41,841 nucleotides of DNA from CAZZCN01 sp964652975 (GTDB lineage: Bacteria; Bacillota; Clostridia; Saccharofermentanales; UBA5734). This document shows positions 24,519-33,891 of the stretch, one piece after another (positions within the stretch are counted from its first letter, which is position 1; each line of letters opens with the position of its first letter). Below the pieces are notes generated by a model that saw only the letters and a program-made list of their open reading frames with translations, had not been told where the DNA came from and searched no databases. The stretch is from contig CAZZCN010000016.1 in the NCBI GenBank assembly GCA_964652975.1, positions 1 through 41,841 on the forward strand, written 5' to 3'. Position numbers and translations under genes: made by a program.

Positions 24519-26438
24519 TTACAAAATATTATTTATGTAATCATGATACCTTTTCTCGAGGTCACTCATCAATTCGCTCATCTCGATCTGCAGATTGGAG
24601 ACAATCTGGTAATCCTTTGTCTCGATTGCGTCTTTTATCCTTGTGAAAATACATTTATCGGTTTCTGTATCCTTGGCAAGCATTTTCTTCAATCTAACTA
24701 TCTCGTTCCAGCGAAGATTGTCTATCGAATACATTTCTTTTCCGTTGTCGTGAATTGCGACACACGACCTCACTATTCCAAGGTTTTTAGGAAGGATTCT
24801 GTCCGAAAGTTCCATTTTCCACATTCTGCGCATGGCCTTTGAATATGATTCCAGAACTTTATCTGTGAATACTTCCGACGATGTGAGAATTCCAAGTCCG
24901 CTGGTGTTGGTAAGGAGACGGGAAAGAGTTTCAAAAACGGTAGCCGGTGGGACACCGAACAACCTGTTGCGTTCTTCATCGGTATAAGCCTTGAATATAT
25001 CACTTTCAGTGCGGTAAAGCCTGTCTTTGAGGAGGTAATCGGAATCCTCCCCGTATTCTTTGCAAAATTCATTTTCGAGAGCATGGATATCCTTGCCGCT
25101 TTTAACTGCATATTCGATACCGTGCAGTGCACACTGATAAATTGCGCCCAGGCACAAGTATACATTGGTGTGCGGATTGGGGGAACGTAATTCGAAACGG
25201 GTGGACAAAGGAGACTGTGGACTTCTAATCAGACCTAGAAGAACAGTTCGGTTTCTAGAAGGTGTGTCAACGTTTTTGCCTAGAGAAGCAACCGGGTGGG
25301 TAGGCGCTTCAAATCCAGGCTTAAGACGGTTGAATGCGTCATTGCTGGCAGTGATGAAAGGGGCCAGGACATCATAGTTCCTGACAATACCCATAAGAGC
25401 ACCCATGCCGATTGTGTTAAGAAAGTTTCTGGTGAAATCCGCAGGAGAAAACAGATTGATCTTCTTGCCGCTTTTAAGCAAGGCAACTGCATTGACGTGT
25501 ATGTGCTCGCCGCTTCCGGCAACCCCTTCAACCGGCTTTGCCATAAAAGTCGCTTCCAACCCATAGAGCCTGAAAACCTCCTTGATAAAAACCCTTGCAA
25601 AAAGTTCATTATCCGCAGCCTGTAGTGAAGATGAATACTTCCAGTCTATTTCAAGCTGCTCCATAATGTTATATAGACCGCCGGAATCACGTATGTGTGC
25701 CTTGACACCGCCGACCTCCTTATGACCCATTTCGGGTTTGAAGTCATACTGGTCAAGGAGTTCGATGGACTGCTCAAGGGCCGTTCTGACAACGCCACGT
25801 GTTCTTTTCCAATACTGCTCCTTCATTCCCTGGGAAACAGAAAGCTGTTCAACGACTATTTTATTGTCTGGTGTTCTCACCCAGAACTCCAGTTCTGTAG
25901 CTGATGTAAGGGAAATGCGGTCTATATCATCAGGGGTGACACCCCATTGGCTGCATAGCTCCGGTCTGGCCCTAAGCAGTTCCATCATTTTGTCGTGAAA
26001 ATAATCTACAGCACGTTTAAGTATTGAGCGGGAACACACCTCATAACCATTGTGCATAAGAAAACACGGTATTCTTAAAGTTCCGACAGGCAGACCGGTA
26101 TCACCGCAAAGATTTTCGTAATTGTAATCGACAAACCAGTTTACCGACAAATCTGCAATAAAATCGACCTTGCCGTCATTTAATGTCGCTATGCCGGGCA
26201 ATACAACCGACGATCCGTCAGTCTGAACCGCTCCGTTCAGGTAGTCCTCTATGTTTTCGAGAAAAAGAGAAACGGGAATCCTTTCATCAGTGTCATTACC
26301 CGCCAGATCAATACCTACAAAGGACACAAACCTGACTTCGGTGTGCCTTGACAACTCATGGCTGATAATGTCGAAAGAGTGCTTTTCTTTCGGCAAAACA
26401 TATAGCAGACTTTTGTTGATACAAAAATTGTGATTCAT
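24519..26438 (-). CDS. glnA: Glutamine synthetase, long clostridial form
   Basis: A 639-residue enzyme that makes glutamine from glutamate and ammonia with ATP. The catalytic domain shows TSATELEFWV (metal-binding Glu), the GSGEHIHVNA glycine/His motif, RLKPGFEAPTHPV and the Arg-rich FELRSPNPHTNVYLCLGA. It is about 190 residues longer than the GlnA of E. coli or B. subtilis; the extra length is at the C-terminus and is largely helical. The start was moved to ATG 26438 because AGGAGG precedes it; the upstream ATG at 26453 lies before that ribosome binding site. The gene is monocistronic. Confidence 0.9.
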   Translation of the reverse strand: MNHNFCINKSLLYVLPKEKHSFDIISHELSRHTEVRFVSFVGIDLAGNDTDERIPVSLFLENIEDYLNGAVQTDGSSVVLPGIATLNDGKVDFIADLSVNWFVDYNYENLCGDTGLPVGTLRIPCFLMHNGYEVCSRSILKRAVDYFHDKMMELLRARPELCSQWGVTPDDIDRISLTSATELEFWVRTPDNKIVVEQLSVSQGMKEQYWKRTRGVVRTALEQSIELLDQYDFKPEMGHKEVGGVKAHIRDSGGLYNIMEQLEIDWKYSSSLQAADNELFARVFIKEVFRLYGLEATFMAKPVEGVAGSGEHIHVNAVALLKSGKKINLFSPADFTRNFLNTIGMGALMGIVRNYDVLAPFITASNDAFNRLKPGFEAPTHPVASLGKNVDTPSRNRTVLLGLIRSPQSPLSTRFELRSPNPHTNVYLCLGAIYQCALHGIEYAVKSGKDIHALENEFCKEYGEDSDYLLKDRLYRTESDIFKAYTDEERNRLFGVPPATVFETLSRLLTNTSGLGILTSSEVFTDKVLESYSKAMRRMWKMELSDRILPKNLGIVRSCVAIHDNGKEMYSIDNLRWNEIVRLKKMLAKDTETDKCIFTRIKDAIETKDYQIVSNLQIEMSELMSDLEKRYHDYINNIL

Positions 26439-26748
26439 GATTACCTCCTGCATATTCTATTCTATTCAAATGCTGTCTTTACATTTTACACTAAAATTTC
26501 ACAAAAACATATATAAAATTACTCAATCCATGTCTTTATCAAACACCAAAACGGCACTGGCCGAACATATGATGCATATATGGTGGAAATGCACAATTAA
26601 TCATGTTACAAAAGCAAAATTCACCTATTATTAAAGCATTGCTACATTAACACTGTAATGATATAATTTGTTCGCAGGAATTTCAAAACTGAAAGTTTTT
26701 GCACTTATCATTGCTGGTAGAACTGGTAGAGTATGAATATTTAATGTA

Positions 26749-26852
26749 AATAGCCAAAGTAAAAAGCCAAAGTAAAAAGCCAAAGTAAATTGCCAGAATA
26801 GATTACCAAACCTAACAACCAAAGTTAACAGCCAAAGTTAACAACCAAAATA
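26749..26852. repeat. 13-bp tandem repeat, 8 units, upstream of the ferredoxin gene
   Basis: Eight consecutive 13-bp units, each a variant of AAAAGCCAAAGTA or AACAACCAAAGTT. Two neighbours (26762-26774 and 26775-26787) are identical and the outer ones have drifted. The last unit ends about 57 nt before the start codon at 26909. The rest of 26439-26748 is AT-rich without a supported feature. Confidence 0.85.
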
Positions 26853-26908
26853 AATAACTTATAGTAAGTATCTTATAAACGAAAAGAAAATATTTGGAGG
26901 AAAAGCAA

Positions 26909-27277
26909 ATGAAATCGTTGGCGGAGTTGGACAAAATTCGTGCAAAAGCAAAAAAGGAAATAGCCTCAAGAACTTCTGAAGGGTCACGTAAAATAATTGT
27001 CGGAATGGCAACATGCGGCATTGCAGCAGGTGCAAGACCTGTCATGAACTCCCTGGTTGAAGAACTGAGAACACGTAATATAACTGATGTCACAGTCAGT
27101 ATGACAGGCTGTATAGGAGTATGCAGACTGGAGCCCATCATAGAGGTGTATGATTCAGAGACAGAGAAGACAACCTACGTTAAGATGGACGCAGACAAGG
27201 CCAAGAGAGTTATAAGCGAGCACATAGTGAACGGACAGATTTGTCAGGATCTTGCAATCGGTGCATACGAGAAATAA
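26909..27277 (+). CDS. Thioredoxin-fold [2Fe-2S] ferredoxin-like protein
   Basis: The 122-residue product resembles the stand-alone 2Fe-2S ferredoxins found near electron-bifurcating hydrogenases and NuoE: VGMATCGIAAGARPV, then SMTGCIGVCRLEPIIEVYD. Three cysteines are visible in these motifs; classical NuoE has four cluster ligands, so cluster binding needs checking. It probably carries electrons in the cytoplasm. The start is set by GGAGG before ATG 26909. No hydrogenase or NADH dehydrogenase genes are close; a membrane protein gene follows after 18 nt. Confidence 0.8.
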   Translation: MKSLAELDKIRAKAKKEIASRTSEGSRKIIVGMATCGIAAGARPVMNSLVEELRTRNITDVTVSMTGCIGVCRLEPIIEVYDSETEKTTYVKMDADKAKRVISEHIVNGQICQDLAIGAYEK

Positions 27278-27295
27278 CCTGTCAATATAGATAAG

Positions 27296-28171
27296 GTGAA
27301 GGATTTGTTTATTGCGTTGGATTCACTAAAATTTTATAAATTGAAAAGTGAGAAAACAGTTAGAATCTTGTTTTTGATTTTGTACGCCTTGTTCTTTTCA
27401 TTTTATATGTTTCCAATCGGAGATATTCTCGATCCCGAGGAGATTTTAACAACGGTACAGAATTCAGGTCAGGTACTTTCATTACTGAAAATAGGTCACT
27501 TATATAACATTCTGTCAGTAATCGGATTATCGATAATCACATCGTTCATTGCTTTGATATATTCAACGTGCTTTGTGATGGAGACAGAGGGGTTTCCCGG
27601 CAAAAAGGCTGTAATTGCATCCCTGCGGAATATACCGAAGTTGATATTATTCGTTCTGATATTGATTGCACCCGTTGCTATCAGCGCTATTTTCATTTTC
27701 ATACCTTTGATTTTCATATACTATTCCCTGATATTCGCACCTCTTTTCATAGTTGAAGGCAAGAAGACAGTAATAGAATCCATTATCGAAAGCTTCCGAC
27801 ATACAAGGGGATTTCGATTCAGCATTTTCATCACACAGGCCATGGTCTATTTTTTGATGAACATCCCTATAAGTATTGTAATAAGCGCATCAGTGTATTC
27901 AGGCAATGAAAATTCAACAGCGCAATATCTGATACTTGCATTTTTAAAGGCGGCATATGTTCTGATGGGCGGCAGACTAATCGGAAATTTCTATGTCATG
28001 ATTGTCAAGAACAGCGAAAAGTTGAACCGGGTAAAACTGGATATTTTCAACCTTAACAGGAATGTGGAAGACGACGAAGCGAAAAACAAGACAGAAGATG
28101 ATGACGGGGATGAAACAGATGAAGAATCTGAAGATGGAACCGATAACAGAGAAGATAAAGAAGAAAAATAA
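27296..28171 (+). CDS. Multi-pass membrane protein with acidic tail
   Basis: A 291-residue protein with about six hydrophobic segments (roughly 23-42, 70-92, 105-150, 175-200 and 210-230) and a cytoplasmic-type C-terminal tail of about 40 residues that is almost entirely Asp, Glu and Lys. The long paired helices with FRHTRGFRF between them resemble membrane domains seen in uncharacterised clostridial proteins; I cannot name the family. The start is GTG 27296, with TTG 27305 as an alternative. It is probably cotranscribed with the ferredoxin gene. Confidence 0.7.
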   Translation: MKDLFIALDSLKFYKLKSEKTVRILFLILYALFFSFYMFPIGDILDPEEILTTVQNSGQVLSLLKIGHLYNILSVIGLSIITSFIALIYSTCFVMETEGFPGKKAVIASLRNIPKLILFVLILIAPVAISAIFIFIPLIFIYYSLIFAPLFIVEGKKTVIESIIESFRHTRGFRFSIFITQAMVYFLMNIPISIVISASVYSGNENSTAQYLILAFLKAAYVLMGGRLIGNFYVMIVKNSEKLNRVKLDIFNLNRNVEDDEAKNKTEDDDGDETDEESEDGTDNREDKEEK

Positions 28172-28216
28172 AAGTAAAATAAAGTAAAATAAAAATAAAA
28201 ATAAAAATAAAATAAA
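28169..28216. repeat. A-rich short tandem repeat in the malic-enzyme leader
   Basis: AAAGTAAAAT is repeated twice, then AAAAAT several times, filling the space between the membrane-protein stop and the ribosome binding site of the malic enzyme gene. Confidence 0.6.
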
Positions 28217-28232
28217 TATAATGGAGGAACAC

Positions 28233-29423
28233 ATGAGTACAACGAAGAAAATTGATTACAGCGCAGAAGCAATAAGGCTTCATAAAGAATGGAAAGGCAA
28301 GATCGAAGTTATTGCAACCGTTCCGGTCGAGACCAGGGACGATCTATCAATCGCCTACACACCAGGCGTTGCACAGCCTTGTCTAGAGATACAGAAGGAT
28401 GTGGATCTTTCTTATGTTTACACAAGAAGATGGAATTTATGTGCAGTTGTAACTGATGGAACAGCTGTTCTGGGTCTTGGGGACATAGGTCCGGAAGCCG
28501 GAATGCCTGTTATGGAAGGCAAATGTGTATTGTTTAAAACATTCGGAGATGTTGATGCTTTTCCACTTTGCATCCGTTCCAAGAATGTGGATGAAATCGT
28601 CAATACTGTAAGACTTCTTGCCGGTAGCTTCGGTGGAATCAATCTTGAGGATATTTCAGCACCACGTTGCTTTGAAATCGAGAGAAGACTCAAGGAATGC
28701 TGTGACATCCCCATTTTCCATGACGACCAGCATGGTACAGCGATTGTTACATTGGCAGGTATGATCAACGCCCTTAAAATTGTTAACAAAAACATCAAGG
28801 ATGTACGTGTAGTTATCAACGGTGCCGGAGCTGCCGCCACCTCAATCGTAAAACTTTTAATTTCACGCGGCCTTACCGATGTTATCATTTGCGACCGTAG
28901 TGGAGCTATATACAACGGCAGAGACAATATGAACGATGCAAAGCAGGAACTCGCCGAAATCACCAACAAGAAGGGCGAAAAGGGACAGCTTGAGGACGTT
29001 ATCGTTGGAGCGGATGTTTTTATAGGTGTTTCAGCACCTGATTCTGTAACTGTTGACATGGTAAAATCCATGGCGAAAGATCCGGTTATATTTGCCTGCT
29101 CCAACCCTACTCCTGAAATCATGCCCGAAGATGCAAAGCTTGGCGGAGCCAAAGTCATAGCAACAGGACGTTCGGATTTTCCCAATCAGATCAACAATGT
29201 TCTGGCTTTCCCCGGAGTTTTCAGGGGAACATTCGATGTTCGTGCAAGTGACATCAATGATGAGATGAAATTAGCCGCTGCAGAGGCAATCGCAAGTCTT
29301 GTGAGCGCAGAGGAACTGAATGCGGAATATATCATACCTACAGCCTTTGACAAGAGAGTAGGCCCTGCAGTTGCGAAAGCTGTTGCACAGGCTGCAAGAG
29401 ATACAAATGTAGCAAGAATATGA
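28233..29423 (+). CDS. NAD(P)-dependent malic enzyme
   Basis: A 396-residue enzyme that oxidatively decarboxylates malate to pyruvate. The short bacterial form is recognised by DLSIAYTPGVAQPC, LGLGDIGPEAGMPVMEGK, the metal- and substrate-binding CDIPIFHDDQHGTAIV, the Rossmann motif VVINGAGAAATSI, and the C-terminal FPNQINNVLAFPGVFRG. ATG 28233 is preferred because GGAGG lies before it; an upstream ATG at 28221 overlaps that site. NAD or NADP preference cannot be read with confidence. Confidence 0.95.
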   Translation: MSTTKKIDYSAEAIRLHKEWKGKIEVIATVPVETRDDLSIAYTPGVAQPCLEIQKDVDLSYVYTRRWNLCAVVTDGTAVLGLGDIGPEAGMPVMEGKCVLFKTFGDVDAFPLCIRSKNVDEIVNTVRLLAGSFGGINLEDISAPRCFEIERRLKECCDIPIFHDDQHGTAIVTLAGMINALKIVNKNIKDVRVVINGAGAAATSIVKLLISRGLTDVIICDRSGAIYNGRDNMNDAKQELAEITNKKGEKGQLEDVIVGADVFIGVSAPDSVTVDMVKSMAKDPVIFACSNPTPEIMPEDAKLGGAKVIATGRSDFPNQINNVLAFPGVFRGTFDVRASDINDEMKLAAAEAIASLVSAEELNAEYIIPTAFDKRVGPAVAKAVAQAARDTNVARI

Positions 29424-29469
29424 TATAATATCCTAGACATTTAAAATATGGCGTCAGACCTGTATTAAT

Positions 29470-29504
29470 GAGCATTTTATAAACTATCCGTTTGTAGAAT
29501 GCTC
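29470..29504. other. Hairpin between malic enzyme and lrp genes
   Basis: GAGCATT pairs with AATGCTC, with an inner AAAC/GTTT stem. It is followed by an A run, not a T run, so it would read as a terminator poorly on the plus strand. Its role is unclear; it may simply insulate the two genes. Confidence 0.35.
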
Positions 29505-29567
29505 AAAAAAAATTATCGGATAAGTCAATTGCAAAAATAACCGCACTTTAAGACTGGAGGTTCCCTA

Positions 29568-30056
29568 ATGAATTTAAAAAATGATATTTTGATGCTTTTA
29601 GAAAAGAATGCCAAGCTCACCACGGAAGAAATAGCGTTACGTCTTGATGCGAAAAATGAAGAGGTCGCGAGTATTGTCAGAGAACTGGAGAAAGACAAGA
29701 TCATTTTGGGATACAGCACTGTTATCAACTGGGATATGACTGACAAGGAGACTGTTACTGCATTAATTGAAGTGCGTATTACACCTCAGAGAGGTCAGGG
29801 GTTTGATAGAATAGCACAGAGGATATACAGTTATGCTGAAGTCAAGGACTGTTTTTTGATGTCAGGCGGGTATGATTTGTTGATTGTTATCGAAGGCAGG
29901 ACATTGAAAGAAGTAGCTATGTTTGTATCGGAGAAAATTGCTCCGCTGGATTCGGTTGTTTCAACACAGACTCATTTTATCCTCAAAAAATACAAGGCAA
30001 ACGGGACCGTTTATGATTCCGAAAGTGAAACAAGCAGGGAGGCTGTGGTTCTATGA
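29568..30056 (+). CDS. Lrp/AsnC-family transcriptional regulator
   Basis: A 162-residue regulator with an N-terminal winged helix-turn-helix (LTTEEIALRLDAKNEEVASI, then DKIILGYSTVINW) and a C-terminal RAM effector domain (ALIEVRITPQ, VKDCFLMSGGYDLLIVIEG). Such proteins bind amino acids and act as octamers. Its stop overlaps the start of the aminotransferase gene (ATGA), so the two are translationally coupled; it probably senses an amino acid related to that enzyme. TGGAGG gives a good ribosome binding site. Confidence 0.9.
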   Translation: MNLKNDILMLLEKNAKLTTEEIALRLDAKNEEVASIVRELEKDKIILGYSTVINWDMTDKETVTALIEVRITPQRGQGFDRIAQRIYSYAEVKDCFLMSGGYDLLIVIEGRTLKEVAMFVSEKIAPLDSVVSTQTHFILKKYKANGTVYDSESETSREAVVL

Positions 30057-31228
30057 ACATTGAGTCAAAGCTTTCCAAAATAGTTAAAAGCGTACCACCT
30101 TCTGCTATCAGGAAGTTCTTTGATTTGGCTAACGAAATGAAGGGCGAGGTAATCTCTCTTTCAATAGGCGAGCCTGATTTTGTAACGCCATGGTCGATAT
30201 GTGAAGCCGGTATTTATTCATTGGAGCAGGGCAAAACGCATTACTCTCCTAATACCGGATATATTGAATTGCGTGAAGAAATTGCCAATTATATGCAGAG
30301 AAAATTCGAGTTGAAATATAATCCAAAAGACGAGATTCTAGTTACTGTAGGCGGAAGTGAAGCTATAGACGATGTTGTCAGATCTCTTGTCAATCCTGGA
30401 GACGAGGTTATCATACCGGAACCGTGTTTTGTCGCCTACAAGGCATGCGTTTTACTGGCAGGTGGTATCCCGGTTGTCATACCGTGCAAGGCAGAGAACG
30501 GGTTCAAGGTTACAGCAGATGAACTTGAGAAGGCAATAACTCCGAAAAGCAAAATGCTTATTCTGGGATATCCTAACAACCCTACCGGAGCCATAATGAC
30601 CAAGGAAGAACTTGCACCGCTTGTTGACATAATAATGAGAAATGACTTCATAACAGTTTCAGACGAGCTTTACGCAGAACTTACATATCCACCTGCCAGG
30701 CATTGCTCGATTGCAACTTTTGCAGGCATGCAGGAACGGACCGTCATCATAAACGGACTTTCCAAGGCGTTTGCCATGACAGGCTGGAGAATAGGATTTG
30801 CCACCGGCCCTTCTACGATTATCGGAGCAATGAACAGAATCCACCAGTACGTGATAATGAGCTCACCTTCGACTGCACAATATGCAGCAATGGAGGCCCT
30901 AAAGAACGGTGACATAGAAGTAGCGAAAATGCGTGATGAATACAACCAGAGGCGCCGAATCGTTTTAAGTGCAATGAAACAATGCGGATTTGAATGCTTT
31001 GAACCATTGGGAGCGTTCTATGTTTTCCCATCAATCACATCTTCAGGAATGACATCAAGTGAATTTTGTGAGCAGCTCCTTATGGAGGAGAAGGTTGCAA
31101 TAGTTCCCGGAAATGCATTCGGTGAATCAGGAGAAGGTTTTGTCAGAATAAGCTATGCAGCCGCCACAGAAAGCATAGAGAAAGCCATGAAGAAGATAAT
31201 TGCCTTTACTGCAAGGAGAAAAGGTTAA
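30053..31228 (+). CDS. Class I/II PLP-dependent aminotransferase
   Basis: A 391-residue fold-type I aminotransferase of the aspartate aminotransferase group. Seen are LSIGEPDFVTPW, the TVGGSEAIDDV loop, the Asn/Pro-rich LGYPNNPTGAIM, the PLP-binding Lys in INGLSKAFAMTGWRIG, and the substrate-binding Arg near GEGFVRISYA. The amino-acid specificity cannot be read. The coupled Lrp gene upstream and prfB downstream (TAATG overlap) make a compact operon. Confidence 0.92.
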   Translation: MNIESKLSKIVKSVPPSAIRKFFDLANEMKGEVISLSIGEPDFVTPWSICEAGIYSLEQGKTHYSPNTGYIELREEIANYMQRKFELKYNPKDEILVTVGGSEAIDDVVRSLVNPGDEVIIPEPCFVAYKACVLLAGGIPVVIPCKAENGFKVTADELEKAITPKSKMLILGYPNNPTGAIMTKEELAPLVDIIMRNDFITVSDELYAELTYPPARHCSIATFAGMQERTVIINGLSKAFAMTGWRIGFATGPSTIIGAMNRIHQYVIMSSPSTAQYAAMEALKNGDIEVAKMRDEYNQRRRIVLSAMKQCGFECFEPLGAFYVFPSITSSGMTSSEFCEQLLMEEKVAIVPGNAFGESGEGFVRISYAAATESIEKAMKKIIAFTARRKG

Positions 31229-32337
31229 TGCTTGAATTCGATCAATACATAATAGAAATCGAAGGACTAGAAGAGAAGTTTTCACTTCTTAAGTCCGCCC
31301 TTAACATTGACAGGCTGTCTGACGAGATTTCAGAACTCGAAAACCGTGCTCAAGAGCCAGGGTTCTGGGACGACGTCGAAAATGCACAGAGAATCCAGAC
31401 TAAAGTCAAACACCTTCAGAAAAAGGTCAACAGCTACAATAACCTGGAGAAGGAACGAGAGGATTTGGAAGTCCTTTGCCATCTGGGAGAAGAAGCATCT
31501 GACCTGTCTGTTCTGGATGAGATTAAAACAGGGCTGGATACACTCAAAAGTGACTTTGAAAGACTCAGGTTGGAGACTCTTTTCACCGGCGAATACGATT
31601 CCAGAAACGCAATTTTAACTTTACACGCAGGAGCGGGTGGGACAGAGGCTCAGGACTGGGTAGAAATGTTATACAGGATGTATCAGCGCTGGGCTGAGAA
31701 GCATGAATTCGAAGTAAAGCTTTATGATTTGCAGGATGGCGACGAAGCCGGGATCAAGAGCTGCTCTTTTATGGTTTCAGGCGAAAACGCCTACGGATAC
31801 CTACGTTCCGAGATGGGAGTGCACAGGCTGGTACGTATTTCACCGTTTGATTCTTCCGGCAGAAGACACACTTCTTTTGCATCCATGGAAGTCATGCCCG
31901 AAATTGACGATTCAATTAATATCAACATCCGCTCAGAGGACTTGAGAGTCGACACATACAGATCATCAGGTGCAGGAGGCCAGCATGTCAACAAGACCGA
32001 ATCAGCAATAAGGCTTACCCACCTTCCGACAGGGGTTGTCGTATCATGTCAGACTGAACGTTCGCAGGTACAGAACCGCGAAACAGCCATGGGAATGCTA
32101 AGATCCAAGCTGTTTGCCCTGGCACGTGCTGCACACATGGACAAAATTGAAGATTTGAAAGGCAACCAGATGGACATTGCATGGGGAAGCCAGATCAGAT
32201 CATACGTTTTCTGCCCCTACACAATGGTTAAGGACCACAGGACCGGTTACGAAATGGGCAATACCCAGGATGTAATGGACGGAGATATCGATGGATTTAT
32301 TAACGCATACCTCTCAGGAATGAAAATCGAAAAGTAA
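31228..32337 (+). CDS. prfB: Peptide chain release factor 2
   Basis: A 369-residue factor that ends translation at UGA and UAA. The stop-codon-reading tripeptide Ser-Pro-Phe (RISPFDSSGRR) and the catalytic GGQ (SGAGGQHVNKTE) are present. The gene is read in one uninterrupted frame: the in-frame UGA and Shine-Dalgarno-assisted +1 frameshift that autoregulates RF2 in many bacteria is absent near codon 25, where the frame reads ALNIDRLSDE. The start overlaps the aminotransferase stop. Confidence 0.95.
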   Translation: MLEFDQYIIEIEGLEEKFSLLKSALNIDRLSDEISELENRAQEPGFWDDVENAQRIQTKVKHLQKKVNSYNNLEKEREDLEVLCHLGEEASDLSVLDEIKTGLDTLKSDFERLRLETLFTGEYDSRNAILTLHAGAGGTEAQDWVEMLYRMYQRWAEKHEFEVKLYDLQDGDEAGIKSCSFMVSGENAYGYLRSEMGVHRLVRISPFDSSGRRHTSFASMEVMPEIDDSININIRSEDLRVDTYRSSGAGGQHVNKTESAIRLTHLPTGVVVSCQTERSQVQNRETAMGMLRSKLFALARAAHMDKIEDLKGNQMDIAWGSQIRSYVFCPYTMVKDHRTGYEMGNTQDVMDGDIDGFINAYLSGMKIEK

Positions 32338-32360
32338 GATCTAACAAAAGGAAAACAAAC

Positions 32361-33077
32361 ATGATTGAAAAACGCTGTATAATTGCATGTAAGGTACTTT
32401 GGAGGGAAATAAATTTTCTCGTCTCGAAGTCTGCATTTAATTATGATGTAATATATCTGGAACAGGGACTGCACAACGAGCCGGACAAGCTAAGATCCGA
32501 ACTGCAGGACAAGATAACCGAAATAGAGAAGAAATACGAATATATTTTGATCGGCTATGGTCTTTGCTCTAATGGAATAGCCGGTATCTCATCGACTTGT
32601 GCCACGCTGGTGATAATGCGAGGGCATGATTGCATTACGTTTTTCCTGGGAACGAAGGAACGCTATCGTGAATATTTTGACAAGTTTCCCGGCACATACT
32701 GGTACAATACAGGCTGGATAGAGACCGGTGAGACTCCGTCAAAGGAATACTATGAACGACATTACAAGGAATATGTTGACAAGTATGACGAGGAATCAGC
32801 TGAGTTTTTAATAGAATCCGAAATGGAGTGGCTCACAAAATACAACACGGTCTCCTACATCAATCAGAATATAATCGACGAAAAGAAATACATCGAGCTG
32901 TCAAAGGAGGCTGCCGACTATTTAAAATGGCAGTACCATGAGTTTGAAGGCAGTCTTGTATTACTCAAAGACTGGATAGACGGTAACTGGGATGATGAGA
33001 GGTTTTTGATTTTATTGCCCGATGAGGTTATAGCCCCTTCATTTTGCGAAAGCACAATTATCAAAAAGCAGGACTGA
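32361..33077 (+). CDS. DUF1638 protein
   Basis: The 238-residue product fits DUF1638: an N-terminal CIIACKVLWREI, the glycine-rich LIGYGLCSNGIAG, and MRGHDCITFFLGTKERY. The function is not established. Members are often found with corrinoid-dependent and URO-D-type methyltransferase genes; one such gene lies at 15479-16498 in this window, though not adjacent. AAAGGA precedes the ATG. It probably forms the last gene of the Lrp-aminotransferase-prfB transcript. Confidence 0.8.
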   Translation: MIEKRCIIACKVLWREINFLVSKSAFNYDVIYLEQGLHNEPDKLRSELQDKITEIEKKYEYILIGYGLCSNGIAGISSTCATLVIMRGHDCITFFLGTKERYREYFDKFPGTYWYNTGWIETGETPSKEYYERHYKEYVDKYDEESAEFLIESEMEWLTKYNTVSYINQNIIDEKKYIELSKEAADYLKWQYHEFEGSLVLLKDWIDGNWDDERFLILLPDEVIAPSFCESTIIKKQD

Positions 33078-33115
33078 CAAAACAAGATAAATATTTCGAT
33101 ACCAAACGGTTTTTA

Positions 33116-33144
33116 TTGGATAAGCTAACACTTGTAATTATAAA
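33116..33144 (+). promoter_or_regulatory. Candidate promoter of the purine cluster
   Basis: TTGGAT (33116-33121) and TATAAA (33139-33144) are 17 bp apart, about 45 nt before purE. No clear PurBox or purine riboswitch is visible in 33078-33187. Confidence 0.35.
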
Positions 33145-33187
33145 CTAAACGAAAACATGTGCAAAAACATAGTATGGAGGTACAAAC

Positions 33188-33694
33188 ATGGAACAAAAAC
33201 CTAAAGTATTGGTAGTAATGGGGAGTGATTCTGACTTTCCCGTTATGAAATCCGCATTTGAGACACTTAAACAATTCGGCGTGCCATTCAAAGCACTTGT
33301 CTGCTCTGCTCACAGAACCCCGGAAAAAGCTGCAGAACTTTCACAAAACGCCCATTCAGAAGGAATTCAGGTTATAATAGCTGCTGCTGGACTGGCAGCA
33401 CACCTTCCTGGAGTACTGGCGGCATTTACTACTCTTCCTGTCATAGGCATACCGATTTCCGCAGGTCCGCTCAAGGGTGAAGATGCGCTCCATGCCATAG
33501 TTCAAATGCCAAAAGGCATCCCGGTTGCAACGGTTGCCATAGACGGAGCGGAGAATGCAGCTCTTCTTGCAATACAAATCATGGCTTTAAAGGATGAAGT
33601 TTTACATAAATTAATGGTAGAATTCAAATCTGATATGGCTAGAATGGTCGAGAAGAGGAACGAATCACTTCAAGAAAAGTTACGGGACCTGTAG
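33188..33694 (+). CDS. purE: N5-carboxyaminoimidazole ribonucleotide mutase
   Basis: A 168-residue class I PurE, converting N5-CAIR to CAIR in de novo purine synthesis. Signature VVMGSDSDFPVMKSA, the CSAHRTPEKA loop with the catalytic His, and AAGLAAHLPGVLAA with IGIPISAGPLKGEDAL are all present. TGGAGG lies 8 nt before the ATG. PurK, its usual partner, is not in the window. It is first in the cluster purE-purN-purH-purD. Confidence 0.96.
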   Translation: MEQKPKVLVVMGSDSDFPVMKSAFETLKQFGVPFKALVCSAHRTPEKAAELSQNAHSEGIQVIIAAAGLAAHLPGVLAAFTTLPVIGIPISAGPLKGEDALHAIVQMPKGIPVATVAIDGAENAALLAIQIMALKDEVLHKLMVEFKSDMARMVEKRNESLQEKLRDL

Positions 33695-33770
33695 AAAAGA
33701 CTATAACGATTTTGCTTTTAACATTTTGGGATTACTAATTCAAATAGAAACAACTAGTCCGATTAATTAA

Positions 33771-33850
33771 CCAACAAAACCAACAAAACCAACAAACAAA
33801 ACAAACAAACAAAACAAACAATCAAAACAAACAATCAATTAAAACAAAAC
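33771..33850. repeat. AAC-rich tandem repeat in the purN leader
   Basis: CCAACAAAA occurs as consecutive 9-bp units, followed by three 13-bp units of the type AAAACAAACAATC. The tract is almost free of G and T, ends about 40 nt before purN and would be unstructured in RNA. Confidence 0.75.
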
Positions 33851-33891
33851 AATCTAACCAACTAATAATTTTTAGTAAAACAGGGAGTCAT

